From NCBI GenBank assembly GCA_016303265.1, contig JAEDLZ010000055.1:1-9340 (forward strand): a stretch of 9,340 nucleotides of DNA, in the 5' to 3' direction. Positions 1 to 6,858 of this stretch are shown piece by piece. Position 1 is the stretch's first letter. Every line of letters begins with the position of its first letter. Under the pieces are notes generated by a model. It ran no database searches, had not been told where the DNA came from, and saw nothing but the letters and a program-made list of their open reading frames with translations. The stretch is from Clostridiales bacterium. GTDB lineage: Bacteria; Bacillota; Clostridia; Monoglobales; Monoglobaceae. The position numbers were made by a program, and so were the translations under genes.

Positions 1-133
1 CTCCTAAAACGACTATTCTTACAATTTAAAGTATTTAATGCATAATATCTCATAATATGGTATAATAAGATTTATGTTTAAACATAATATTTACTAAATC
101 AAATCATATATATTATTAGTATGCACATATTAT
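1..133. other. AT-rich non-coding segment replacing the 5' end of metF
   Basis: This stretch is very AT-rich compared with the coding sequence that follows, and stops interrupt its reading frames. It occupies the place where the first 70-80 codons of metF should be, yet no frame shows the expected MetF N-terminus (EFFPP-like and YGAGGS-like motifs). It contains the octamer CATAATAT three times (41-48, 51-58, 83-90) and a 16-bp perfect palindrome centred on GTTTAAAC (72-87). A TATAAT lies at 61-66 but has no convincing -35 box at the right distance. It may be an insertion, a rearrangement junction or an assembly junction; the sequence alone cannot decide. Confidence 0.55.
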
Positions 134-148
134 ACTTTAAATATTGCA
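20..148. repeat. Imperfect inverted repeat, possible MITE-like or fold-back structure
   Basis: The left arm (about 20-44) resembles the reverse complement of the right arm (about 120-148). They share an exact inverted 10-mer, TTTAAAGTAT at 25-34 against ATACTTTAAA at 133-142, plus GCATA-type matches further in and CAA-type matches further out, with small gaps. The 16-bp palindrome at 72-87 lies near the centre. In sequence this AT-rich, part of the similarity may be chance. I cannot identify a target-site duplication. The right arm runs up to the point where MetF homology becomes recognisable. Confidence 0.3.
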
Positions 149-172
149 AAAAACATACAGCAGACCTGCGGA

Positions 173-835
173 GTGCCGACCTTGGCACATCTGACCTGTG
201 TTTCGTCTACAAAGGAAACCGTTCGCGAGCGGATTGAAAACATAAAAGAAGCGGGAATTGAGAATGTTATGGCTCTAAGGGGCGATTTGCCCCCGGAAAT
301 GGAAAAATCCGACCGCAGTAAATGGGATTATCATTATGCGACGGAGCTTGTCCGGGAGCTTAAGCAATGCGGTTCCGATTTTTGTATAGGCGGTGCGTGC
401 TATCCCGAGATTCATCCCGAGAGCGCCAATCAGGCGGAGGATATTGCTCATCTTAAGGAAAAGGTCGACGCCGGCTGTGACTTTCTAACAACGCAGATGT
501 TCTTTGACAATAATCTGCTGTATAACTTCCTGTATAAAATCCGCGAGGCAGGGATAACGGCGCCGATTATTCCCGGCATTATGCCTATAACGAATGCAAA
601 CCAGGTGGAGCGCGCTGTCAAACTTTCGGGCTCGTTTATGCCCCAGCGCTTTAAAAGTCTTGTTGATAAGTTCGGCGACAATCCGGACGCCATGAAGCAA
701 GCGGGAATTGCTTATGCCACCGACCAGATTATTGACCTGTATGCAAACGGCATAAAAAATGTTCATGTGTATTCCATGAACAAGCCCGATGTTGCGGAAA
801 AAATACAGAAAAATATTTCAGACATTTTAGGATAA
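173..835 (+). CDS. metF: Methylenetetrahydrofolate reductase (MetF), 5'-truncated, probably a pseudogene
   Basis: MetF is a flavoprotein that reduces 5,10-methylene-THF to 5-methyl-THF, the methyl donor for MetH. The 220 residues match the MetF barrel from its third strand on: HLTCV (6-10), ALRGDLPP (34-41, holding the conserved Asp), YPEIHPES (78-85), GCDFLTTQMFFD (101-112) and PIIPGIMPI (131-139). A complete protein has about 290 residues. The N-terminal 70-80, with the EFFPP motif and its catalytic Glu, are missing. The frame is open back to 98, and MetF-like residues (TLNIAKNIQQTCG) can be read upstream to about 134, so the GTG at 173 is only the first usable start inside the homology. 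It has no clear ribosome binding site. The break lies inside the window, so it is not a window-edge effect. The reactivation gene follows after 2 nt. An active enzyme seems unlikely unless the break is an assembly error. Confidence 0.88.
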   Translation: MPTLAHLTCVSSTKETVRERIENIKEAGIENVMALRGDLPPEMEKSDRSKWDYHYATELVRELKQCGSDFCIGGACYPEIHPESANQAEDIAHLKEKVDAGCDFLTTQMFFDNNLLYNFLYKIREAGITAPIIPGIMPITNANQVERAVKLSGSFMPQRFKSLVDKFGDNPDAMKQAGIAYATDQIIDLYANGIKNVHVYSMNKPDVAEKIQKNISDILG

Positions 836-837
836 AA

Positions 838-1500
838 ATGATAAATAATATTACTGTAAAAACATATAAAAATATTCCCCTGAATTTTCGGGAAATACTG
901 CGCTATGCCGGGTGTCCCAAGACGGAAAGGCCGCGCTTGCTGGACGAGTGTATTGACGAGATTGCGGACAGGCTGTCCTATAAGGTATGCTGGGGCGAGT
1001 TTGAAATCCGCATTGATGAGAGCCTTGTGGACTTTGGTTTTGCAAGGACCAAGTCGGCTGACCTTGCAAAAAATCTTAAAGGCTGTAAAAAAATATTGCT
1101 TTTTGCGGCAACGGTTGGCATAGAAATTGACCGTATGATTACGAAATACGGCAGACTGTCCCCGACGAAAGCTTTGTTTTTTCAGGCAATCGGAGCGGAG
1201 CGGATAGAAAGTCTGTGCGATACCTTCTGCCGCGAAATGAGTGAGCTTTTTAAAAAAGACAATCTCTTTTTAAGACCGAGGTTCAGCCCCGGCTACGGGG
1301 ATCTGCCCCTTATTCTGCAAAAGGACATATTCGAAGTTTTAAGCTGCCCGAAAAAGATAGGCGTTACTTTAAATGACAGTTTGCTTATGTCACCGTCAAA
1401 ATCCGTCACGGCGATAGCGGGGATTTCGGATAAATGTGCAAAGGAAGGCAAGTCAAAGTGTGAATCCTGCGGGAATATAAATTGCGCATACAGAGGATAA
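838..1500 (+). CDS. Stand-alone methionine synthase reactivation-domain protein
   Basis: This 220-residue protein corresponds to the C-terminal activation domain of cobalamin-dependent methionine synthase, which binds S-adenosylmethionine and supports reductive remethylation of oxidised cob(II)alamin. The family signature RPRFSPGYGD is at 146-155, followed by a PSKSVTAIAGIS segment (186-197). A cysteine cluster ends the protein (C200, C208, C211, C216), as in many stand-alone members; it could bind metal or a cluster, but that is inference. The start is supported by AGGA at 829-832, 5 nt before the ATG. It sits between metF and metH with gaps of 2 and 4 nt. The MetH encoded next has no such domain, so the two presumably work together, as described for Thermotoga maritima, where the domain is also separate. 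Confidence 0.88.
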   Translation: MINNITVKTYKNIPLNFREILRYAGCPKTERPRLLDECIDEIADRLSYKVCWGEFEIRIDESLVDFGFARTKSADLAKNLKGCKKILLFAATVGIEIDRMITKYGRLSPTKALFFQAIGAERIESLCDTFCREMSELFKKDNLFLRPRFSPGYGDLPLILQKDIFEVLSCPKKIGVTLNDSLLMSPSKSVTAIAGISDKCAKEGKSKCESCGNINCAYRG

Positions 1501-1504
1501 TAAA

Positions 1505-3922
1505 ATGAATATAACAGAGTATTTGAAGAATAATATAGTGTATCTTGACGGCGGGATGGGAACGCTTTTGCAATCGGCAGGGCTTTTGCCCGGCGAATAT
1601 CCCGAAAGATGGAATATAACTCACCCGGACGAGGTTATTAAAATACATCGGGAGTATTTTGACGCAGGAAGCAATATTGTCAATACCAATACCTTCGGAG
1701 CCAACTGCCTTAAGTTTGACAAGGAGGAGCTGGAGAAGATAATATTTGCCGCCGCTTACAATGCAAAAAGGGCAAGAGCGGAAAGTGCGGGAAATTGGGA
1801 GAAATATATTGCTCTTGATATAGGCCCCACCGGTAAGCTGCTTAAGCCCTACGGCGATTTGGATTTTGAAGATGCGGTGTCCGTCTTTGCGGAAATAGTG
1901 AAAATAGGCATAAAGTGCGGCGTTGACCTTATTATGATAGAAACAATGAACGACAGCTATGAAACAAAGGCGGCGCTGCTTGCCGCAAAAGAGAACAGCA
2001 ATCTGCCTGTTTTTGTTTCAAACGCCTATGGAGAGGACGGCAAGCTGATGACAGGTGCGTCGCCGCTGTCTATGATTGCAATGCTTGAGGGTATGGGCGC
2101 TGACGCTATCGGTGTTAACTGCTCTTTGGGACCGAAGGCTCTCGCACCCGTTATAAGGGAGTATTTAAAATATGCTTCCGTTCCGGTTCTTATGAAGCCG
2201 AATGCGGGGCTGCCGAAGGTGGAGGACGGAAAAACGGTGTACGATGTTGGGGCGGACGAGTTTGCCGGCGACATAGCCGAGCTTATTAAAGAAGGCCTGA
2301 GAATTGCGGGGGGCTGCTGCGGTACTACTCCGGAATATATATCCGTACTTACAGATAGGACAAAAAATATAGCTCCGCTTCCCATTGAAAAGAAAAATAT
2401 TACCGTGGTTTCCTCCTACACGCACGGGGTTTTGATTGGGAATCAGCCCGTGCTGATAGGCGAGCGAATCAACCCCACGGGGAAAAAACGGCTCAAGCAG
2501 GCGCTTCTGGAGGAAGATATAGGATATATTTTAAACGAGGGAATCAGGCAGCAGGATAAGGGCGTTCATATTCTTGATGTGAATGTGGGAATGCCTGAGA
2601 TTGATGAACCAAAGATGCTTGAAAATGCTGTATGTGAGCTTCAGACAGTTACGGATCTTCCGCTTCAGATAGATACCTCAGACCCGATTGCAATGGAACG
2701 GGCTTTAAGGCGGTACAACGGCAAAGCAATGGTTAATTCGGTAAATGGCAAAGATGAGAGCATTAAGGCAATTTTCCCCCTTGTCAAAAAATACGGCGGT
2801 GTGGTTGTTGCCCTCACTTTGGACGAGAACGGAATCCCCGATACGGCGGAGGAGAGAGTAAAAATTGCGGAGAAAATTCTGACCGCCGCAAAGCAGTACG
2901 GTATTGACAAAAAGGACATAGTATTCGACACCCTTGCAATGACAATAAGCGCAGCGCCGGACGCTGCGGAGGTTACCGTTAAGGCACTGCGAAATATCAG
3001 GCAGAATCTTGGCTGTAATACTTCCCTGGGCGTTTCAAATATTTCTTTCGGACTTCCAAACCGTGACGCAATAAACGGCACTTTCTTTGCCATTGCCTTG
3101 GAAAACGGCTTGTCCGCAGCCATTATGAACCCCGATTCCGCCGATATGATGAAAACCTATTACGCCTATCGGGCGCTTCATAATATGGACGAAAATTTTG
3201 CGGATTATATTAAATTTGCGTCAAGCTATATAAGTACCGAGGTTATGTCAAAAGCTGCGGAGGTTTCTGCGGAGGAATATAAGTCTGAGCTGCAAAAGGC
3301 GATAATCAAAGGGCTGAAAGCGGAGGCAGGCGAAATAACTCAGAGGATGATTTCCGATATTCCGCCTCTTGATATTGTACAGAATGAGATTATTCCCGCA
3401 CTTAATGTTGTGGGGAAAGGCTTTGAGGAAAAGACGGTTTATCTGCCGCAGCTGCTTATGAGCGCCGAGGCGGCAGGCTCTGCCTTTGAGAGGATAAAGT
3501 CCGTAATGTCGGGGAAGGCGAATCCCGGCGATATGAAATGCAGCTTCGTTTTGGCAACGGTTAAGGGTGATATTCATGATATAGGTAAAAATATAGTAAA
3601 GCTTTTGCTGGAAAATTACGGGTTTAAGGTTATTGACCTTGGCAGGGATGTTCCTCCGGAGAAAATTGTGGAAACGGTTGAGCGGTTTCATGCCCCTATA
3701 GCAGGTCTGAGCGCACTGATGACCACGACGGTCCCATCTATGGAGGAAACAATACGCCTGCTCAGAAAGTCGGTACCCCAATGCAAAATTGTTGTGGGCG
3801 GAGCGGTTTTAACTCAGGAGTATGCCGATAAAATCGGCGCGGACAAATACGCCAAGGACGCTATGGAAACCGTTCGGTATGCCGAGCAGATAAACGAAGA
3901 AATAAAGGCGGCGGAGAAATAA
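1505..3922 (+). CDS. metH: Cobalamin-dependent methionine synthase (MetH) without reactivation domain
   Basis: MetH moves a methyl group from 5-methyl-THF to homocysteine through enzyme-bound cobalamin in the cytoplasm. Domains in order: homocysteine S-methyltransferase, about 1-290, with GGMGT (16-20) and the zinc cysteines C206 (GVNCSLGP) and C271/C272 (GGCCGTTP); pterin-binding barrel, about 310-575, starting at IGERINPTGKK (318-328); four-helix cobalamin cap, about 585-670; Rossmann cobalamin domain, 678-800, with DIHDIGKN (689-696), where H691 is the lower cobalt ligand. Its 805 residues compare with about 1,200 in E. coli MetH. The difference is the missing C-terminal activation domain, supplied by the gene just upstream, so it is not truncated. 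AGAGGA at 1492-1497, 7 nt before the ATG, supports the start. Confidence 0.96.
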   Translation: MNITEYLKNNIVYLDGGMGTLLQSAGLLPGEYPERWNITHPDEVIKIHREYFDAGSNIVNTNTFGANCLKFDKEELEKIIFAAAYNAKRARAESAGNWEKYIALDIGPTGKLLKPYGDLDFEDAVSVFAEIVKIGIKCGVDLIMIETMNDSYETKAALLAAKENSNLPVFVSNAYGEDGKLMTGASPLSMIAMLEGMGADAIGVNCSLGPKALAPVIREYLKYASVPVLMKPNAGLPKVEDGKTVYDVGADEFAGDIAELIKEGLRIAGGCCGTTPEYISVLTDRTKNIAPLPIEKKNITVVSSYTHGVLIGNQPVLIGERINPTGKKRLKQALLEEDIGYILNEGIRQQDKGVHILDVNVGMPEIDEPKMLENAVCELQTVTDLPLQIDTSDPIAMERALRRYNGKAMVNSVNGKDESIKAIFPLVKKYGGVVVALTLDENGIPDTAEERVKIAEKILTAAKQYGIDKKDIVFDTLAMTISAAPDAAEVTVKALRNIRQNLGCNTSLGVSNISFGLPNRDAINGTFFAIALENGLSAAIMNPDSADMMKTYYAYRALHNMDENFADYIKFASSYISTEVMSKAAEVSAEEYKSELQKAIIKGLKAEAGEITQRMISDIPPLDIVQNEIIPALNVVGKGFEEKTVYLPQLLMSAEAAGSAFERIKSVMSGKANPGDMKCSFVLATVKGDIHDIGKNIVKLLLENYGFKVIDLGRDVPPEKIVETVERFHAPIAGLSALMTTTVPSMEETIRLLRKSVPQCKIVVGGAVLTQEYADKIGADKYAKDAMETVRYAEQINEEIKAAEK

Positions 3923-3923
3923 A

Positions 3924-4532
3924 ATGGATAAAGACAGATTGGAAGCGAAGAATAGGGTTCGTTCGCTTCCTTTTAAGGAAAAGGTAAAGCACTATTGGTA
4001 TTATTATAAGGTTCATGTAATCATTGCGGTTTTTATTGCTATTCTTGCCGGGATTTTTATTTACCAGAAGGCAACTGCCGTTAAACCGGAACTTGAAGCG
4101 GCAGTTTATGCCGGCTCGTATATCCCGGAGGATTGCATTGCGGCGACAGAGGAAAACTTTTCGGACTGGCTCGGAGGAAAAGCGGTGGAGGTTTACGGGC
4201 TTGCCGTTCCCGAAGAAACCTTTGAAAATATGGAGAGAGTTGCCGCAATTTATCAGAAAATTCAGAGTCAGTTTGCCGCAGGAACGGTTTCGGCATTCAT
4301 TTTGGACGAGGATATGTACGACTATTTTGTCAGCGGATACGAAAGCTATATTGAGAAGGAATATTCCTGCGAAATCGGGGCTAAGGCACGGAAAATGCTG
4401 GGGCTTACGGACGGACGGAGATATTATTATGTTCCAAGAATCCTGTATCAGGCGGAACAAAACGATAATGACGCAAGGGCAAAACATGAAAACGCTTTAA
4501 AAATCTATGAAAAAATAAAGAAAATCAATTAA
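3924..4532 (+). CDS. Single-pass membrane protein of unknown function, last gene of the met operon
   Basis: I do not recognise this 202-residue protein. A basic cytoplasmic N-terminus (about 1-28, with the aromatic run HYWYYYK) precedes one hydrophobic helix at about 29-47. The rest (about 50-202) is soluble and mixed in charge, presumably outside the membrane by the positive-inside rule. There is no lipobox and no visible catalytic motif. This architecture, a short basic tail, one helix and a divergent 150-residue outer domain, is common among uncharacterised clostridial proteins. It starts 1 nt after the metH stop, with GGAG at 3913-3916 as a likely ribosome binding site, so it is probably co-transcribed with metH. 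Nothing in the protein itself points to methionine metabolism. A terminator follows about 100 bp downstream. Confidence 0.8.
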   Translation: MDKDRLEAKNRVRSLPFKEKVKHYWYYYKVHVIIAVFIAILAGIFIYQKATAVKPELEAAVYAGSYIPEDCIAATEENFSDWLGGKAVEVYGLAVPEETFENMERVAAIYQKIQSQFAAGTVSAFILDEDMYDYFVSGYESYIEKEYSCEIGAKARKMLGLTDGRRYYYVPRILYQAEQNDNDARAKHENALKIYEKIKKIN

Positions 4533-4627
4533 CAAAGAAAGATTTTGTGACGATTCGATTTGACCGGAACAAAGATAAACCGATAAGGTAATGTTTGCGG
4601 GTTTGACTCGGATTAGTCGGCAAGTGC

Positions 4628-4668
4628 AAAACGGTATGGCTTTTTTAATAAAAGCCACACCGTTTTTT
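4628..4668 (+). terminator. Intrinsic terminator ending the metF-metH operon
   Basis: A 17-bp stem with one G-T-type mismatch (4628-4644 pairing with 4650-4666) has a 5-nt loop and runs into six T residues (4663-4668) on the + strand. The A-run on the left side gives a weaker signal (four T) on the - strand, so it may also stop transcription from the convergent DUF378 gene. Confidence 0.85.
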
Positions 4669-4773
4669 AGGCGGCAGCCCCGTCCCGGGTCGGCTTTAAT
4701 GCCGGCTGCGTCATGTTCATTTGCCGCAGATTATATTCTCGCAGGGCGGGCAGAAGCTGCCGATAAACAAATT

Positions 4774-4983
4774 TTAAGAGTTCTGGTGCTCTACAATGGG
4801 TCTTTTCTTAAAGAAAAAGGAAATGCCCCAAAGTCCCGCAAGACCTACTATAGTGTAGATAATGCGGCTGAAAACTGCGGCCTGACCGCCAAAAATTGCG
4901 GCGACTATGTCAAAGCCGAATATTCCAATGCTTCCCCAGTTGACAGCACCTATTATGATCAAAATCAAAGATAAAGCGTTCAT
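4774..4983 (-). CDS. DUF378 family small membrane protein
   Basis: This 69-residue protein has two hydrophobic helices (about 3-25 and 37-57) and a short basic, polar tail (KKRPIVEHQNS). The first helix and loop carry the DUF378 signature, INWG followed by GLFGFD, seen here as GAVNWGSIGIFGFDIVAAIFG spread over residues 12-32. The second carries R40 and the IVGLAG turn typical of the family. Bacillus YuzA belongs to it; no function is established. The open frame extends further upstream, to 5049, but AAGGAG at 4992-4997 lies 8 nt before the ATG at 4983 and fixes that start, and homology begins there too. The gene is convergent with the met operon and divergent from the YhcN-like gene. Confidence 0.88.
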   Translation of the reverse strand: MNALSLILIIIGAVNWGSIGIFGFDIVAAIFGGQAAVFSRIIYTIVGLAGLWGISFFFKKRPIVEHQNS

Positions 4984-4991
4984 AATCAATG

Positions 4992-4997
4992 CTCCTT
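4992..4997 (-). promoter_or_regulatory. Ribosome binding site deciding the DUF378 start
   Basis: On the - strand this reads AAGGAG, 8 nt before the ATG whose first base is 4983. The longer upstream ATG of the same frame has no comparable site. Confidence 0.8.
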
Positions 4998-5021
4998 TTT
5001 TATTTATTTGTTCATAGATAG

Positions 5022-5050
5022 TTTGCATTAAAACATAATAAATATGCAAA
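5022..5050. repeat. Inverted repeat in the divergent intergenic region
   Basis: TTTGCAT (5022-5028) and ATGCAAA (5044-5050) are perfect 7-bp inverted repeats separated by 15 bp. They lie between the DUF378 gene and the YhcN-like gene, in the presumed leader or promoter area of both, so they could be an operator. The arms also look like a weak + strand promoter (TTGCAT, 18 bp, CAAAAT). AT-rich context makes chance occurrence possible. Confidence 0.3.
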
Positions 5051-5062
5051 ATAAATAAGGCG

Positions 5063-5091
5063 ATAAAAACAGCATATTCATTTTTTGTAAA
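5063..5091 (-). promoter_or_regulatory. Possible sigma-A promoter for the DUF378 gene
   Basis: Read on the - strand, TTTACA (5086-5091) and TTTTAT (5063-5068) are separated by 17 bp. A start site near 5056 would give a leader of about 70 nt before the DUF378 ATG. Both boxes deviate from consensus and the region is AT-rich, so the call is tentative. Confidence 0.35.
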
Positions 5092-5108
5092 ATTTTGGAG
5101 GAGCGAAC

Positions 5109-5543
5109 ATGAAAAAAATTCTTTTTGCTATTGTTTGCGTTCTGGCGTTTTTTCTGATGACGGTTAATATAATAAACTATAAATCCGACGCAAGGCTTTT
5201 AAAAAATGCGGAGGGGGACTATAAAGAAAGCTATAACGACGAGAAAAATATGTATATTGCAAGAAAAATTGCGGCAATGTCGGAAACAAAGCGGGTTGCG
5301 GTTGTGGAAACAGACGATGGCGTCCTTATAGGAATTGCGCTGAAAGCGGGAACAGGAGGGCGAAATCTGCTTCACGCATCGGCAAAGGCTGCCGCAGAGA
5401 AATATTACCCAAACTCAAAAATACAAATAGAAATCCAGACCCAAAAAGCGGAGGATATTTTTAATCTTGCCGCCTGCCTTGAAAGGGGAATTCCCGAGAG
5501 CGTTCTGTCCTCAAGGATAAGATATTTGCTCAAAACGGATTGA
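5109..5543 (+). CDS. YhcN/YlaJ-like membrane-anchored protein
   Basis: This 144-residue protein has an N-terminal hydrophobic helix (about 4-20) and a small outer domain. The core, from YIARKIAAM (49-57) through RVAVVETDDGVLIGIAL (62-78) to the helix, strand and final helix ending in SRIRYLL, follows the YhcN/YlaJ sporulation-lipoprotein pattern. The match is by layout and a few positions, so it is an inference. Unlike the typical lipoproteins, it has no lipobox: the only early cysteine (C10) lies inside the helix, preceded by FAIV. It is therefore probably held by an uncleaved helix or secreted. The start is clear, with GGAGGAG at 5097-5103 placed 5 nt before the ATG. It diverges from the DUF378 gene. 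Its stop codon overlaps the -35 box of the next promoter, and no terminator separates them. Confidence 0.78.
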   Translation: MKKILFAIVCVLAFFLMTVNIINYKSDARLLKNAEGDYKESYNDEKNMYIARKIAAMSETKRVAVVETDDGVLIGIALKAGTGGRNLLHASAKAAAEKYYPNSKIQIEIQTQKAEDIFNLAACLERGIPESVLSSRIRYLLKTD

Positions 5544-5568
5544 TTTTTTGCTTTATGTATGTTAAAAT
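5540..5568 (+). promoter_or_regulatory. Probable sigma-A promoter for the M16-M16-lgt operon
   Basis: TTGATT (5540-5545) and TAAAAT (5563-5568) are separated by exactly 17 bp, close to the sigma-A consensus. The -35 box overlaps the TGA stop of the YhcN-like gene (5541-5543). A start near 5575 leaves only about 12 nt of leader, just enough to hold the AAGGAG at 5577-5582. Confidence 0.5.
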
Positions 5569-5576
5569 GGAAAAAT

Positions 5577-5582
5577 AAGGAG
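5577..5582 (+). promoter_or_regulatory. Ribosome binding site before a TTG start
   Basis: AAGGAG is followed after 4 nt by TTG (5587) and after 10 nt by a second in-frame TTG (5593). No ATG or GTG in this frame lies near it, so the downstream M16 gene starts at one of these TTG codons. The spacing does not separate them clearly. Confidence 0.6.
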
Positions 5583-5586
5583 TGAT

Positions 5587-6858
5587 TTGAAATTGAGTAG
5601 TATCAAAACCTATAATATTGCCGAAGGCGTCAGCTTAAGGCTTGTTCCTGCAAAGCAGTTTAAGACCAACAGACTGACTATGTTTTTTCATGTTCCCCTT
5701 AAAAGAAAGTATGTTACAAATATTTCCCTTTTGCGGCAGGTCATGAAAAGAGGTACGAAGAACTATCCGACTCTTACGGAATTGGCAATTAAGCTGGAGG
5801 AGCTTTACGGCGCAAGCCTGTCCGGCGGAATCCGCAAAAAGGGTGACGGTGAGCTGTTTTATTTTACTGTGGAATATATAGCCGACCGTTTTGTGGGCGA
5901 AAATATAACCCGTGAGGCGCTGAAAATGCTCCGCGAGGTTGTTTTTAATCCTCTTGTTGAGGACGGCGGATTTTCCGCAGACTATCTTGCGCAAGAGAAG
6001 AAAAACCTGAAAAATTACATTGAGGGCATAATTAACGATAAGCGTGAATATGCCCAGCTTAAGTGTATAAGCACTATGTTTGAAGGCTCGCCCTACGGGA
6101 TTTTTGAGTACGGCTATGTTGAGGATTTTGACAGCATAACCCCGAAAAGCCTTTATGAATTTTATAAGAAAATCATAAGCGAGGCGAAAATTGAGATATT
6201 CCTGAGCGGAACCTTTGATGATTCCATAGCCCATGAAATTATATCTGAATTTTCCATAGAGCCGAGAAAACCGGAAAAAATCAAGACGGAAATTGCAAAA
6301 ACCTCCGGAGATGTACGCAAGGTTAAGGAGGTAATGGATGTTACCCAAAGCAAGCTCTGTATGGGGCTTTCCTGCAATATAAGTTACAGTGACGAGGACT
6401 ACTATGCGCTGATTTTGTTTAACTGCGTATTTGGAGGAAGTCCTTTTTCCAAACTGTTTAACAATGTCCGCGAGAAGCTCAGTCTTGCGTATTTCGTTTC
6501 CTCAAGGATTGATAAAATGAAGAGTTTTATGCTAATCAGCTCGGGAATTGAAACTAAAAATTATCAGGCGGCGTGCGATGAAATTCAAGCGCAGATGAAT
6601 AATATGCAAACGGGAGAAATAACCGACAGCGAAATAGCTGCCGCAAAAAAGACCCTTGCAACCTCGTACAATTCCATGAAGGACAGCCTTGCCGCCATGG
6701 AGGATTATTACATGAGCCAGCTTATTTGCGGCACGGACGATACACTAGACGAAATTATAGAGAAAATCGGCAGGGTAACAAAGGAAGAGATAGTTGCCGT
6801 CGGGAAAAAGATAAAGCCGGACACCATATATTTTCTGTGCGGAAAGGAGGGCGCATAA
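5587..6858 (+). CDS. M16 family peptidase-like protein, non-catalytic subunit (YmfF/YfmF-like)
   Basis: This 423-residue protein has the two-lobed M16 (pitrilysin/insulinase) layout. Where active members carry HxxEH it reads SLLRQVMKRGTK (47-58), with no His or Glu ligands, so it should not hold zinc. It keeps the M16 C-terminal substrate-contact motif, FGGSPFSKLFNNVREKLSLAY (282-302), with R295 and Y302. This is the profile of the inactive partner in an M16B heterodimer; the next gene supplies HxxEH. The pair corresponds to B. subtilis YmfF/YmfH, whose relatives are annotated as linked to modification of elongation factor P. That function is borrowed and unproven here. The start is TTG (5587, or possibly 5593), with AAGGAG just upstream. 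The next gene begins directly after its stop. Confidence 0.87.
   Translation: MKLSSIKTYNIAEGVSLRLVPAKQFKTNRLTMFFHVPLKRKYVTNISLLRQVMKRGTKNYPTLTELAIKLEELYGASLSGGIRKKGDGELFYFTVEYIADRFVGENITREALKMLREVVFNPLVEDGGFSADYLAQEKKNLKNYIEGIINDKREYAQLKCISTMFEGSPYGIFEYGYVEDFDSITPKSLYEFYKKIISEAKIEIFLSGTFDDSIAHEIISEFSIEPRKPEKIKTEIAKTSGDVRKVKEVMDVTQSKLCMGLSCNISYSDEDYYALILFNCVFGGSPFSKLFNNVREKLSLAYFVSSRIDKMKSFMLISSGIETKNYQAACDEIQAQMNNMQTGEITDSEIAAAKKTLATSYNSMKDSLAAMEDYYMSQLICGTDDTLDEIIEKIGRVTKEEIVAVGKKIKPDTIYFLCGKEGA

Noticed and set aside
90..118. Possible promoter (TTTACT, 17 bp, TTATTA) for the met operon
   Set aside because: Both boxes are poor, and near-matches are expected by chance in sequence this AT-rich.
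4671..4770. GC-rich stretch with nested short inverted repeats (4674-4679/4704-4709, 4691-4694/4701-4704, 4749-4753/4757-4761)
   Set aside because: The stems are short and none is followed by a T-run on either strand. I could not support a terminator or RNA gene.
4591..4974. A 127-codon + strand open frame between the met terminator and the YhcN-like gene
   Set aside because: It spans the terminator hairpin and lies antisense to the well-supported DUF378 gene. It has no ribosome binding site or recognisable domain.
5072..5078. GCATATT matching a sporulation sigma-E -35 box before the YhcN-like gene
   Set aside because: No matching -10 box lies at the required spacing.
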